Assembly: GCA_048262655.1 (NCBI GenBank)
Contig: JBLXEY010000001.1
Span: 434,001 to 498,000, forward strand
DNA from: JABMNT01 sp048262655
GTDB lineage: Bacteria > Pseudomonadota > Alphaproteobacteria > Rhodospirillales > Casp-alpha2
Direction of reading: 5' to 3'
Length of the DNA: 64,000 nt
Each line of letters begins with the position of its first letter. The first letter of the stretch is position 1. The notes under the pieces were generated by a model. That model saw only the letters and a list, made by a program, of their open reading frames with translations, ran no database searches and had not been told where the DNA came from. Shown here piece after piece: positions 17,439-27,169 of the stretch. The position numbers and the translations under genes are program-made.

Positions 17439-18343
17439 TGACGTTCTTTCCGCGCAGCCTTCTGTCCAACCGTTCCAGCACCGCCTTCGATCGGCGGGGC
17501 TTCAACAATACCGGTCAGGCCGTAATCCAGAATTCGCAAATAAGACAGTCGCGATCGGTCGACAAAAGGTTCGATACCAATGCCTTTTTCGCTTACTGAG
17601 GCCACAACACCAATGGGCAAACCAGGTGGGAACGCCCCGCCATGACCGGACGTGACGATCCGATCGCCCTGACTAACCAAAGCGCCCGGAGCTAAATGGA
17701 TTAAGCGCGGACGCTGGGTGTTATCGCCAGCCATTATGGCCCGCGCCTGCGACGATTGAATGACAACCGGAATGCGCGAGTTCAAATCAGTGATTAACAG
17801 AACGCGCGCGGACCGCGCACCGACATCGGTCACACGACCGACCAATCCATCGCCAGTAATCGCGGCCTGCCCCTTGCGAACACCAACGCGCTCCCCGGCA
17901 TTGATAATTGCGGAATTCGCAAAGGCGCCACCAGTATCAGCAATCACACGTGCGCTAATATAGCTGGCCATGGGATCCGAGACGAAATTCAATAAACCTT
18001 TGAGATTTTTATTTTCGGCAGCCAGTTTTCGTGCCGCTGCCTGCCACTGCAACAACAGATCCCGTTCTGTTCGCAAGCGTATATTTTCTTCACGAACAGC
18101 GAACAGTTCCTGAACTTCGTGAACCACCGAATTTACGGATTGTACAGGCTTCGAGACAACATCCAATATTGGCGCAACGGCGTCGGTAACACTTGCACGG
18201 ACACGTTCCATTAAGAGCACGTCCACCTTCCCCAACATCATAAGCGCAACAGCAAACAACAGGAATGCTATATAGGCAAAGCGCTGCGCGACGTTGCGAA
18301 TGGGTGCCGCAATACGGCTGATGGAATGTGAATTGTCCTTCAC
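17435..18343 (-). CDS. mreC: Rod-shape determining protein MreC
   Basis: A 302-residue periplasmic scaffold anchored by one N-terminal helix (about 20-42). A coiled-coil follows (about 80-115; EENIRLRTERDLLLQWQ), then two beta-barrel domains with the family signatures NAGERVGVRKGQA, GLVGRV and SRIPVVI. It organises the elongation complex around PBP2. The start is GTG, with GAGG upstream. It lies 110 bases after mreB and overlaps mreD. Confidence 0.94.
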   Translation of the reverse strand: MKDNSHSISRIAAPIRNVAQRFAYIAFLLFAVALMMLGKVDVLLMERVRASVTDAVAPILDVVSKPVQSVNSVVHEVQELFAVREENIRLRTERDLLLQWQAAARKLAAENKNLKGLLNFVSDPMASYISARVIADTGGAFANSAIINAGERVGVRKGQAAITGDGLVGRVTDVGARSARVLLITDLNSRIPVVIQSSQARAIMAGDNTQRPRLIHLAPGALVSQGDRIVTSGHGGAFPPGLPIGVVASVSEKGIGIEPFVDRSRLSYLRILDYGLTGIVEAPPIEGGAGTVGQKAARKERQ

Positions 18344-18455
18344 GCCGGCCTCATCGGGTTTTAATCGTTAATCCCAGGTACTCTAGACACACTTGAAACA
18401 AACACACTATGGCCAGCGACGGGTTTGCAGCCAAATAGCTGTGACCCGCAGGGGC

Positions 18456-19496
18456 TTAGTACATTGTCATTAGCACGTCTTTTAGAACTTTCTTTTGCTC
18501 AAGTGCGCGACCCGTCCCCAACACAACACATGACAGAGGATCGTCAGCAATTGACACAGGAAGTCCTGTCGCATGCCGTAAAACAAAATCGATATTACCA
18601 AGCAGTCCACCGCCACCGGTCAAGACAATGCCCTTGTCGACGATATCTGCGGCCAATTCAGGTGCCGTATGCTCAAGAGCGACTTTCACCGCTTCGATAA
18701 TGGCACCCACTGGCTCGGCCAGGCTTTCCGCAATCTGGCGTTCAGAGATAATCAGTTCCTTGGGCACGCCATTCATCAAATCGCGTCCCTTAATTTCCAT
18801 GGTCCGACCTTCGCCTTCATCAGGCGGGCAGGCAGACCCGATGTCTTCTTTAATTCGGGCAGCACTGGCTTCACCAACCAGCAAGTTATGATTGCGACGA
18901 ATGTAGGCAATGATCGCTTCATCCATCTTATCGCCGCCAACACGAACAGAACGCGAGTAAACAATACCCCCCAAACTAAGGACGGCGACTTCGGTGGTTC
19001 CCCCACCAATATCGACAACCATCGAACCCGTGGGTTCCGTAACCGGCAGACCCGCACCAATCGCAGCGGCCATGGGTTCTTCAATCAGGTAGACTTTGCG
19101 CGCTCCGGCACTTTCAGCCGATTCCTGAATGGCGCGACGCTCAACAGCTGTCGATCCAGAAGGTACACAGACAACAACCAAGGGGCTGGCAAAACTGCGT
19201 CGGTTGTGCACCTTGCGGATGAAATATTTAATCATTTCTTCGGCGACTTCGAAGTCGGCGATGACCCCGTCGCGAAGCGGGCGAATGGCCCTGATATTAC
19301 CAGGCGTCCGCCCCAGCATTTGTTTGGCTTCTTCACCAACGGCGAGAACTTGCTTTTTTCCGCGAACTTCGTTGATCGCAACAACAGAGGGTTCGTTCAA
19401 GACGATCCCGCGATCCTTCACGTACACGAGGGTATTGGCTGTACCCAAATCAATGGCCATGTCAGCTGACAGAAAACCGAACAATCGCGAAAACAT
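18456..19496 (-). CDS. mreB: Actin-like rod-shape protein MreB
   Basis: A 346-residue bacterial actin that forms membrane-associated filaments directing cell-wall elongation. The actin-fold nucleotide motifs are present: DLGTANTLVYVKDRGIV near the N-terminus, the VVDIGGGTTEVAV phosphate-2 loop and GIVLTGGGGLL adenosine motif. The amphipathic N-terminal MFSRLFGFL is the membrane anchor. The ATG at 19496 is chosen because GAGAGG lies just ahead; a TTG four codons earlier has no support. It is the first gene of the shape operon. Confidence 0.98.
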   Translation of the reverse strand: MFSRLFGFLSADMAIDLGTANTLVYVKDRGIVLNEPSVVAINEVRGKKQVLAVGEEAKQMLGRTPGNIRAIRPLRDGVIADFEVAEEMIKYFIRKVHNRRSFASPLVVVCVPSGSTAVERRAIQESAESAGARKVYLIEEPMAAAIGAGLPVTEPTGSMVVDIGGGTTEVAVLSLGGIVYSRSVRVGGDKMDEAIIAYIRRNHNLLVGEASAARIKEDIGSACPPDEGEGRTMEIKGRDLMNGVPKELIISERQIAESLAEPVGAIIEAVKVALEHTAPELAADIVDKGIVLTGGGGLLGNIDFVLRHATGLPVSIADDPLSCVVLGTGRALEQKKVLKDVLMTMY

Positions 19497-19627
19497 ATAA
19501 CCTCTCAAATTCGACCAAATATTGCGGACGGTGTTCGCGTACGCAAATAAAAATCTCTATCTTTGGTACGCTGACATCACTTCCACATATGTCATCGTGC
19601 CTTTATACTGACATGCACCCGCAAGAG

Positions 19628-21184
19628 CTAGGCAGAAAGCGCCTCTGGTGCTGTTTTTTCCCTTTTAACCAGTAACTTATTCAACGCGTTAAGATAGGCT
19701 TTTACGGACGCAACCATCGTGTCCGTGTCCGCCCCGGACCCGTTAACCGTTTTACCGTGTTCTTCCAAGCGGACCGTAACTTCGGCCTGCGCGTCTGTGC
19801 CCTCAGTCACGGCATGCACTTGATACAGCTGCAATGTCGCTTCGTGTGGAAACAGCTGTTTAATGCAATTGAATGCCGCGTCAACGGGGCCATCTCCGGT
19901 CCCGTTGCAATCGATTTTCTGCCCATCGATTTCTAGTGCCAAACTGGCTTTCGGCGGCACGTGATTCGTCCCGCAAATGACTTCTAACTCCAGCATTCGA
20001 ATTCTGTCGTTATCGCGGACGACTTCATCATCGACGAGCGCGATGATATCTTCATCAAAAACTTCCTTTTTGAGATCCGCCAGATCCTTGAAGCGCTTAA
20101 AGGCGTCCTGAATGGCATTGTCACCCAGTTCATACCCAAGGTCGCTGAGCTTTTCCTTAAAAGCATGACGGCCAGAGTGCTTGCCAAGAACCAAGTTAGA
20201 TTGTGTCAGGCCAACCGATTCCGGCGTCATAATCTCATAGGTCTCGGCGTGTTTTAGAACCCCGTCCTGATGGATCCCCGATTCATGCGCAAAGGCATTC
20301 GCGCCAACAATGGCTTTGTTTGGCTGTACTGCAAATCCGGTAATGCCCGAGACCAATCGCGATGCCTTGGTAATTTCTTCCGTCTTGATTCCACAATCAA
20401 ATGCCAGCGTCTCGCGACGTGTGCGCAACGCCATGACAATCTCTTCAAGGGCGGCATTGCCAGCCCGTTCCCCCAAACCATTAATGGTACACTCGACTTG
20501 TCGCGCTCCCACCTGCAAGGCAGCTAGCGAATTCGCAACAGCCAAGCCCAGGTCGTTGTGGCAATGAACAGAGATCACGGCTTTATCAACATTGGGGACA
20601 CGGTTAAACAGCATTTCGATCAACGCTGCAAATTCTTCCGGGATGGCATAGCCAACCGTATCAGGAATATTGATCGTGCCTGCACCAGCGGCAATCGCAC
20701 TTTCGACGCAGCGACATAGAAAATCATGGTCGGTCCGGGAACCATCTTCTGGCGACCACTCAACGTCGTCCGTATAGTTTCGAGCTTTCGTGACACTATC
20801 AATAACCGCTTGATGAACCGCGTCTGGCTCCATCTGCAGCTTATATTTCATATGTAACGGACTTGTGGAAATGAAGGTATGAATTCGACCGCGTTTAGCA
20901 GGCTTTAACGCTTCGGCGGCTCGCTCAATGTCGTTCGTCGTCGCACGCGCGAGACCACAAACAATCGATTCCGTTACCGTTTTAGAGACTTCCCGAACCG
21001 CTTCGAAGTCACCATCTGAAGCGATCGGAAACCCCGCCTCAATAACGTCGACGCCCATTGCTTCAAGTACGGATGCGATGCGCAGCTTTTCCTCCAGGTT
21101 CATAGATGCCCCCGGCGATTGTTCACCGTCGCGCAACGTCGTATCAAAAATTACGATTTTTTCGCCGTCCGAAGTTACGCTCAT
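19628..21184 (-). CDS. leuA: 2-isopropylmalate synthase
   Basis: A 518-residue enzyme that condenses 2-oxoisovalerate and acetyl-CoA, the first committed step of leucine synthesis. The catalytic TIM barrel (about 1-290) shows FDTTLRDGEQSPGASM, the metal-binding HCHNDLG and the NGLGERAGNAALEEI signature. The C-terminal regulatory domain (about 390-518) is the leucine-sensing LeuA dimer type, indicating feedback inhibition. The ATG at 21184 is preferred to a GTG one codon upstream. It precedes the mre operon by about 130 bases and stands near, but separate from, ilvBNC. Confidence 0.96.
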   Translation of the reverse strand: MSVTSDGEKIVIFDTTLRDGEQSPGASMNLEEKLRIASVLEAMGVDVIEAGFPIASDGDFEAVREVSKTVTESIVCGLARATTNDIERAAEALKPAKRGRIHTFISTSPLHMKYKLQMEPDAVHQAVIDSVTKARNYTDDVEWSPEDGSRTDHDFLCRCVESAIAAGAGTINIPDTVGYAIPEEFAALIEMLFNRVPNVDKAVISVHCHNDLGLAVANSLAALQVGARQVECTINGLGERAGNAALEEIVMALRTRRETLAFDCGIKTEEITKASRLVSGITGFAVQPNKAIVGANAFAHESGIHQDGVLKHAETYEIMTPESVGLTQSNLVLGKHSGRHAFKEKLSDLGYELGDNAIQDAFKRFKDLADLKKEVFDEDIIALVDDEVVRDNDRIRMLELEVICGTNHVPPKASLALEIDGQKIDCNGTGDGPVDAAFNCIKQLFPHEATLQLYQVHAVTEGTDAQAEVTVRLEEHGKTVNGSGADTDTMVASVKAYLNALNKLLVKREKTAPEALSA

Positions 21185-21447
21185 CACACCAACCTTTATG
21201 ATTTCTCAGCAAAATTAACCATCGTGCTAATCTTGGCTACGAAACATTTGAGACAGAAAAGATAATGATTCCAATCGTCTGTCTATCAGCTTTACTTCAA
21301 GGAGATTGACAAAGGCTTAACGAAAACACGGTTTATTAACCACATTGCCGCACGACTCTCATCATTGCCATACACCGTAAAAGCCTGCATCGCCCGGGAT
21401 TTACTTTCGCATGATAGCTGCAGCCCCTTAAACCGATCACCATAAAA

Positions 21448-21478
21448 AACCCCGCCAGCAGGATGTACTGGCGGGGTT
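21448..21478 (-). terminator. Rho-independent terminator after ilvC
   Basis: An 11-bp perfect stem (AACCCCGCCAG with CTGGCGGGGTT) around a 9-base loop. Read on the minus strand it is followed by a run of six T, 60 bases after the ilvC stop, so it ends the ilvBNC transcript. Between this and leuA (21185-21440) I see no gene. Confidence 0.93.
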
Positions 21479-21537
21479 AATCATTTTTGGCGATTGGCTA
21501 TTGAAACTTACATTTCAATGCCATGCCCAAATTCGCT

Positions 21538-22557
21538 TTAGTTCTTTTCTTTGTTCACCAAAGCGTTTTCTGCAATCCAAGGCATCATCGCACGAAGCTT
21601 TTCACCAACTTTTTCGACGCCGTGCTCAGCACTGTTGCGGCGGTTGGCTTTGAAGCTTGCGAGGCCTGACTGGTTTTCAACCATCCAGTCACGGGTAAAG
21701 CGACCGGACTGAATATCGTCTAGAACTTCTTTCATGCGAGCTTTTGTGCCCGCATCGATAATCCGTGGACCGGTTACATAGTCACCATATTCAGCAGTGT
21801 TTGAAACGGAGTAACGCATATTGGCGATGCCACCTTCATAAATCAGGTCGACGATCAGCTTAACTTCGTGACAGCATTCGAAGTAAGCCATCTCAGGCGC
21901 ATAACCGGCTTCAACAAGAGTTTCATAACCCGCCATAATCAGTGCGGTCAAACCACCACAAAGGACAGCTTGCTCACCAAACAGGTCAGTTTCACACTCT
22001 TCTTTGAACGTTGTCTCAACAATACCAGCGCGGCCGCCACCGATAGCAGCAGCATAGGAAATGCCAACTTCTTTCACGTTGCCGCTTGAATCTTGGTCAA
22101 CAGCGATCAGACAGGGAACTCCAGCGCCACGGGCATATTCGCCGCGCACCGTGTGACCTGGGCCTTTTGGCGCGATCATGAAGACGTCGATGTCGCTGCG
22201 TGGCTCAATCAAGCCAAAGTGAACGTTCAGGCCGTGAGCAAATGCGATAGCCGCGCCAGGTTTAAGATTGGCATGAACATGCTCGTTATAAAGAGCAGCT
22301 TGTGTCTCATCTGGCGTCAAAAACATAAAGACATCACAGTCTTTAGCCGCGTCCGCAGCCGACATGACTTTGAAACCCTCGTTTTGTGCCTTAGCGGCAC
22401 TGGCTGATCCTTCGCGAAGAACGATGATAACGTCCTTTACGCCGGAATCGCGCAGGTTGAGTGCATGTGCATGTCCCTGGCTACCATATCCAGCAATGGC
22501 AATCTTTTTGTCTTTGATCAAATTTACATCGGCATCGCGATCATAATAAACGCGCAT
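21538..22557 (-). CDS. ilvC: Ketol-acid reductoisomerase (class I)
   Basis: A 339-residue enzyme that isomerises and reduces acetolactate or acetohydroxybutyrate in isoleucine and valine synthesis. The Rossmann motif is GYGSQGHAHALNLRDSG; the following loop (LREGSASAAKA) carries the Arg and Ser typical of NADPH preference. The metal-binding acidic cluster is in the knotted C-terminal domain (DLFGEQAVLCGG and ECCHEVKLIVDLIYEGG). The length is that of the short class I form. It is the last gene of ilvB-ilvN-ilvC, with a strong terminator 60 bases downstream. Confidence 0.97.
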   Translation of the reverse strand: MRVYYDRDADVNLIKDKKIAIAGYGSQGHAHALNLRDSGVKDVIIVLREGSASAAKAQNEGFKVMSAADAAKDCDVFMFLTPDETQAALYNEHVHANLKPGAAIAFAHGLNVHFGLIEPRSDIDVFMIAPKGPGHTVRGEYARGAGVPCLIAVDQDSSGNVKEVGISYAAAIGGGRAGIVETTFKEECETDLFGEQAVLCGGLTALIMAGYETLVEAGYAPEMAYFECCHEVKLIVDLIYEGGIANMRYSVSNTAEYGDYVTGPRIIDAGTKARMKEVLDDIQSGRFTRDWMVENQSGLASFKANRRNSAEHGVEKVGEKLRAMMPWIAENALVNKEKN

Positions 22558-22625
22558 GATTTAGTCCCTTCCATTCTTCATTTGGTTCGTAATCAGATAA
22601 TTAAGTTGAGTAATTTGGTAATGTC

Positions 22626-23153
22626 TTAGCTGTCGTCCTCTAGCGAGCCGGTCCCCCGAGAGATCGCTGCCACACCGGTTCGAGAGATATCAATAAGCCC
22701 CAAGGGTTTCATAAGATCAACAAAGGCATCGATCTTGTTAGAAGTCCCGACAATCTCAAAAACGAAGGATTCGTTAGTGGAATCAACGGCACGGGCCCTG
22801 AATATATCTGCGATGCGCAAGCTTTCAACACGTTTTTCGCCCGTCCCACTTACTTTTACAAGCGCGAGCTCACGCTCAACATAAGCGCCTGCAAGTGTCA
22901 AATCGCTTACACTGTGCACGGGAATAATCCGGCTAAGCTGAGCCTTTATCTGCTCGATGACCATCGGCGTCCCCGACGTCACAATTGTTATTCTTGAAAG
23001 ATGCCGTCCCCGGCGAGTCTCTGCAACGGTCAGGCTTTCGATATTATAACCGCGCCCTGAAAACAGACCAATCACGCGCGCCAAAACCCCAGGCTCATTA
23101 TCGACAAGCACTGCAATGGTATGTTGATTGATACTTTCAGTCTCGGAGGTCAC
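22626..23153 (-). CDS. ilvN: Acetolactate synthase small (regulatory) subunit
   Basis: A 175-residue regulatory subunit. An N-terminal ACT domain (about 8-85) begins HTIAVLVDNEPGVLARVIGLF with GRGYNIESLTVA, and a C-terminal ALS_ss_C domain follows. It binds valine and activates and feedback-regulates IlvB. I chose the GTG at 23153, 8 bases after AGGAG, giving the usual short lead into QHTIAVLV; the longer frame adds ten residues of unusual sequence. It lies between ilvB and ilvC on one transcript. Confidence 0.96.
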   Translation of the reverse strand: MTSETESINQHTIAVLVDNEPGVLARVIGLFSGRGYNIESLTVAETRRGRHLSRITIVTSGTPMVIEQIKAQLSRIIPVHSVSDLTLAGAYVERELALVKVSGTGEKRVESLRIADIFRARAVDSTNESFVFEIVGTSNKIDAFVDLMKPLGLIDISRTGVAAISRGTGSLEDDS

Positions 23154-23250
23154 GTCATTTGCTCCTATATGGAAAGACGACACCGCCTTTCCGCGTTGGT
23201 TTATAAATTGATTGCTCGAATTATCAATGCTGGTTCAGCAGTTCTCAGAC

Positions 23251-25017
23251 CTATACGAGGACCATACCTGCTTCGGCACCCGAATTAGTTGTTTGGTCGT
23301 CAGGGCCAAGCAGCATTTCGTTATGGGCCGCACCGGAAGGGATCATCGGGAATACGTTCTCTTTTGGATCTACATTCAGATCGGCGAGAACCGGCCCGTC
23401 ATGGGCGATCATTTCTTCGAGCATCGCATCCATTTCAGATGCCTTGCTCGCCCGCAGCCCTTTCATACCGAAAGATTCCGCCAGTTTCACGAAATCCGGT
23501 AGACTTTCCATATAACTTTCCGAATAGCGCGAACCGTGCATCAATTCCTGCCATTGGCGAACCATCCCCATATAAAAATTGTTTAGAATGAGCACCTTCA
23601 CGGGCAATCGATACTGCGCGATGGTCGACAGCTCCTGCATGTTCATCATAAACGATGCTTCCCCGGCGATTCCGATCACAAGAGCCTTAGGATGCGCAAT
23701 TTGCACGCCCATCGCTGCCGGCAGACCATAACCCATGGTCCCAAGACCGCCCGACGTCAACCAGCGGTTCGGTTTCTCAAATCCGAAATACTGCGCCGCC
23801 CACATTTGGTGCTGACCAACTTCTGTGGTGATATACACATCACGTTTCAACTTGTCGGTCATTTCCTGTAAGCGACAAATTGCATGCTGTGGCTTTATGA
23901 TCTCGCCGTTTTGTGTGTACTTCAAACTGTCTTTTGCACGCCAGCCATCGACTTCCGCCCACCAGGCTTTTAACGCCTTCGTATCAATCTTCGCCTGCGA
24001 CGCCTTCCATGCCCGCATCAAATCTTCCAAAACATGAGCAACGTCACCAACAATTCCAAGATCAACAGCAACGTTTTTGTTGATACTTGAGGGGTCAATA
24101 TCGATATGAATTTTCTTCGAATTTGGCGAAAACGCGTCAAGACGCCCTGTAATCCGGTCGTCAAATCGCGCGCCGACATTGATCATCAGATCACAATCAT
24201 GCATCGCCATATTGGCTTCGTAGGTTCCGTGCATACCAACCATGCCAACGTACTGCTTGTCTGTCGCGGGGAAGGCACCCAGCCCCATCAATGTCAATGT
24301 ACAGGGGGCTCCGGTCGCTTTGACCAACTGGGTTAGCAACTGAGACGCTTTCGGGCCCGAATTAATGACACCGCCACCGGCATAAATAATTGGCTTTTTA
24401 GCCGCCTTAATCATTGCGACCGCATCTTTAATATTCTTTGCAGGCGCCTTAAGTTGAGGCTTATAGGACTTCAGCGTTACCTTGTTCTTTGGCAGATATT
24501 CACCCACGGCCATCAAAACATCTTTTGGCAAATCAATGACAACAGGGCCCGGGCGGCCACTTTCGGCAACCAAAAAGGCTTCGTGCATCACACGCGCCAA
24601 ATCATCAACACTGCGAACAAGATAGTTATGCTTTGTACAGGGCCGTGTAATGCCTGTCGTATCTGCTTCCTGAAACGCATCATTGCCGATGAGATGCGTG
24701 GGAACCTGCCCGGTAAGACAAATAATCGGAATCGAGTCCATCAAGGCATCTGTTAAGCCCGTAACCGCATTGGTTGCGCCGGGCCCGGATGTGACCAACA
24801 CGACACCAACTTTGCCCGTCGAACGTGCATAACCTTCTGCGGCATGCACTGCACCGCCTTCTTGACGCACAAGGATATGGCGGAGCCGGTTTTGTTTGAA
24901 GATTGCATCATATATGGGAAGCACCGCACCGCCGGGATAACCAAATACCTCGGTCACATCGTGATCAACAAGTGCTTTCAATACAATTTCAGAGCCGTTC
25001 AATTGCTCTTTGGCCAT
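23251..25017 (-). CDS. ilvB: Acetolactate synthase large (catalytic) subunit
   Basis: A 588-residue thiamine-diphosphate enzyme that makes acetolactate from two pyruvates (or acetohydroxybutyrate), the shared first step for valine, leucine and isoleucine. FGYPGGAVLPIYD and the catalytic Glu53 in RQEGGAVHAAEGYAR are at the N-terminus; the central FAD domain holds GMHGTYEANMAM. The thiamine/Mg loop reads GIAGEASFMMN..NNFYMGMVRQWQ. Many relatives have Asp at the position of Glu453 (GDG or GDA); here it is Glu, still acidic and able in principle to bind Mg. It is the first gene of ilvBNC. Confidence 0.97.
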   Translation of the reverse strand: MAKEQLNGSEIVLKALVDHDVTEVFGYPGGAVLPIYDAIFKQNRLRHILVRQEGGAVHAAEGYARSTGKVGVVLVTSGPGATNAVTGLTDALMDSIPIICLTGQVPTHLIGNDAFQEADTTGITRPCTKHNYLVRSVDDLARVMHEAFLVAESGRPGPVVIDLPKDVLMAVGEYLPKNKVTLKSYKPQLKAPAKNIKDAVAMIKAAKKPIIYAGGGVINSGPKASQLLTQLVKATGAPCTLTLMGLGAFPATDKQYVGMVGMHGTYEANMAMHDCDLMINVGARFDDRITGRLDAFSPNSKKIHIDIDPSSINKNVAVDLGIVGDVAHVLEDLMRAWKASQAKIDTKALKAWWAEVDGWRAKDSLKYTQNGEIIKPQHAICRLQEMTDKLKRDVYITTEVGQHQMWAAQYFGFEKPNRWLTSGGLGTMGYGLPAAMGVQIAHPKALVIGIAGEASFMMNMQELSTIAQYRLPVKVLILNNFYMGMVRQWQELMHGSRYSESYMESLPDFVKLAESFGMKGLRASKASEMDAMLEEMIAHDGPVLADLNVDPKENVFPMIPSGAAHNEMLLGPDDQTTNSGAEAGMVLV

Positions 25018-25166
25018 CGCCTTATCCTCTTAACTTCATTTCAAACCAGCGCCAGTTTCTTACTCACGCCAAACAAACAAAAGGCCGACACCCCGCAGGT
25101 CCCGACCAACCGCTTCTTGCTCACCTTGAAACCAAATCAAACGATTTCAGTTTCCAGCGAGCGGGA

Positions 25167-25195
25167 AACCTAATCACTTGGCAAAGACAGGTCAA
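25167..25195 (-). promoter_or_regulatory. Likely sigma-70 promoter of ilvBNC
   Basis: On the minus strand, TTGACC (25190-25195) and TAGGTT (25167-25172) are separated by 17 bases. This would give a leader of about 140 bases before ilvB. The leader contains a 27-codon ORF starting at GTG 25124, but it lacks a run of branched-chain codons and a clear attenuator hairpin. Confidence 0.55.
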
Positions 25196-25270
25196 GCGCG
25201 TTTACAACATAAATGAAAAGTTTTTTTACCTTTAGACGAAATTATATTACGTGAAAAGAAGATGCTAATC

Positions 25271-26107
25271 TTACTTAAACGCCCCGTTTAGATGCGTAAT
25301 TATCCCGCCAGCTATAGACACCGCCTCATCTGCAGGCATCCCCGGCAACAACTTTTCATCGTATAGAGAAGCGATCAGGATAATATCACTGCGAGAGAGC
25401 GAACGCCTTTTACTTCGCTGGTTAAAAATCGATGGCTGGACAAGATCACTATCGTTCGGCAATCCAAGTGCTTGGGACATTTCTTCAAGCAAACAGGCTT
25501 CGAGTTGATCACCGGGTAATTCACCATTGACGACAATGGTCGCCCATACGATCTCGCCTTTTTTCGCGGCAGTCAAAAAATAGCAAACGCCTGGCACCGC
25601 TAAACGCTTCAACAATTGCGGGTCGGCGTTTGGCACCAAAAACTGAGAATGCATTGCCAAACGTGGCACGATCTTAATGAAGAAGTTAGGTGGCTTGCCG
25701 ACCTTTTTTCCATCTTCGACAACAACTCCAGTCAACTTAACCAGCGTTTTGATATGTTTTTGGATCATTTTCACTGGAAAAGCGGGCGGAACTTGCTTCT
25801 CCAGCTTCAAATTGCTGCGCCCATCAGGCAATTTCCGAATTTCGCCTTTCATGGAACTGACGGAAATACGAATCGGATTGACCCATTTTTTTACAACCGT
25901 ACTGCCTTCAATGAAATTTTTATATTCTGCGCCGAAAACGACATCGGCAAAAAAAGCGGTGAGGTCTTCTGATTTCGGGCGCTCGGCCGCTGCCAACGGG
26001 GCGGTCAGCGCGGCCAAAAGAATGCCCACACCAAAAGCCAACGCCATGCTCAGGTCGCTATTTTGATAGCGACGGGTCTGCTTATCCAAAATTGACCCCA
26101 ATTTCAT
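25271..26107 (-). CDS. DUF2927 family secreted protein
   Basis: A 278-residue protein with a long N-terminal region and a signal-peptide-like hydrophobic stretch (about 22-41, ending APLAAAE), followed by a DUF2927 domain. Typical blocks are VKKWVNPIRISV, PNFFIKIV, CYFL, GEIVWATIVVN, CLLEEMSQALGLPNDS and a C-terminal PGMPADEA. The EE..QALGL segment resembles a degenerate metalloprotease helix, but HExxH is absent here, so catalysis is doubtful. The ATG at 26107 has GGAGA 6 bases ahead. Its start lies 58 bases after the miaA stop, so it may be co-transcribed with miaA. Confidence 0.8.
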   Translation of the reverse strand: MKLGSILDKQTRRYQNSDLSMALAFGVGILLAALTAPLAAAERPKSEDLTAFFADVVFGAEYKNFIEGSTVVKKWVNPIRISVSSMKGEIRKLPDGRSNLKLEKQVPPAFPVKMIQKHIKTLVKLTGVVVEDGKKVGKPPNFFIKIVPRLAMHSQFLVPNADPQLLKRLAVPGVCYFLTAAKKGEIVWATIVVNGELPGDQLEACLLEEMSQALGLPNDSDLVQPSIFNQRSKRRSLSRSDIILIASLYDEKLLPGMPADEAVSIAGGIITHLNGAFK

Positions 26108-26164
26108 TGATGTCTCCGATCCACAATCCCATTTAACCAGTCTAACGCATGCAACGCTCGACAA

Positions 26165-27106
26165 CTAGGGCCGCGCCAAAAATTGTGATATCGTCTGTGC
26201 CCCTTCGTCCAGATGACCCGAACCAAAACCGCCAAGGACGCAGTCAGGTGTCGATTGGTTGCGAAACCAGGTCATTTGGCGTTTCGCCAAATTGCGCGTC
26301 ATTTGCTTGGCATGGTCAAGGGCATCATCCAGATCACATTCATTTTTCAGGTGAGACATTAATTCAGGCACCCCCAATGCTTTCATCGCAGGAAGCGCCG
26401 GATCCAGTTCAAGTGCCATCAGCGTTTTCACTTCATCCAGAGCGCCGTCCTCCATCATGGCATCAAAACGCTTTTCAATTTTGCCATATAGAGCGGCCCG
26501 ATCCGGCATAATCTGTATCTGCAGGAATTTGGCCTCAAGCGGCGGTTTTGTCGATTGATTTTTATGCCATTGTGGCAAAGCAGTGCCCGTCGCTGAAACA
26601 ACCGCATAGGCTCGTATCAACCTCTGACGATCAGATGGGAGCAAACGAGCGGCAGACACCGGGTCACGCTCGGATAGCATGTCTACAAAGGCGATTCCTC
26701 CCAACGCCTCGTAAAGGCGCTCGGCATCGGCGACATGTTCGGCGGGAACATCCGGAATATCCGCAATACCTTCCATCAGAACCTTGATGTAGAGGCCTGT
26801 CCCTCCGCAGACGACAGGCAGCTTGCCCCGCTGGTGAACCTCTTCGAGAACAGGAACCACCATCTCGAGCCACAGCCCGGCAGAACAGGGCGTCGCCGCC
26901 GGTAAGACCCCATACAGATGGTGCGGCACGCGCGCATGATCTGCGGGCGTTGGCCGCGCCGTCAAAACCGACAACTCTCGATAAACTTGCATGCTGTCGG
27001 CATTAATAACCTCTCCGTCAAAACGCTCTGCCGCCTCAAGCGCCAGCGCAGACTTTCCGCTTGCGGTTGGACCCGCGATGATTACAACTGGGGGCAAATC
27101 TGCCAA
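26165..27106 (-). CDS. miaA: tRNA dimethylallyltransferase
   Basis: A 313-residue enzyme that transfers dimethylallyl from DMAPP to A37 of tRNAs reading UNN codons. The P-loop GPTASGKSALA lies at 12-22, then INADSMQVY, the GGTGLYIKVL signature, and the C-terminal LAKRQMTWFRNQ, the tRNA-binding helix of the family. Length is normal. It is transcribed divergently from serB, whose start lies 64 bases away. Confidence 0.97.
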   Translation of the reverse strand: MADLPPVVIIAGPTASGKSALALEAAERFDGEVINADSMQVYRELSVLTARPTPADHARVPHHLYGVLPAATPCSAGLWLEMVVPVLEEVHQRGKLPVVCGGTGLYIKVLMEGIADIPDVPAEHVADAERLYEALGGIAFVDMLSERDPVSAARLLPSDRQRLIRAYAVVSATGTALPQWHKNQSTKPPLEAKFLQIQIMPDRAALYGKIEKRFDAMMEDGALDEVKTLMALELDPALPAMKALGVPELMSHLKNECDLDDALDHAKQMTRNLAKRQMTWFRNQSTPDCVLGGFGSGHLDEGAQTISQFLARP

Positions 27107-27169
27107 TTGACAGGTACCTTTTTAACATTAACAAGCGTTCAACGGCTTTGTTTTACAGGATTTTTTGCG

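Noticed and set aside
18669..19469. 266-codon plus-strand ORF opposite mreB
   Set aside because: It is the antisense shadow of mreB, which has full family motifs, a ribosome site and operon context.
26918..27169. Upstream extension of the serB frame into miaA
   Set aside because: It overlaps miaA on the other strand, has no family similarity, and the ATG at 27170 gives the normal protein.
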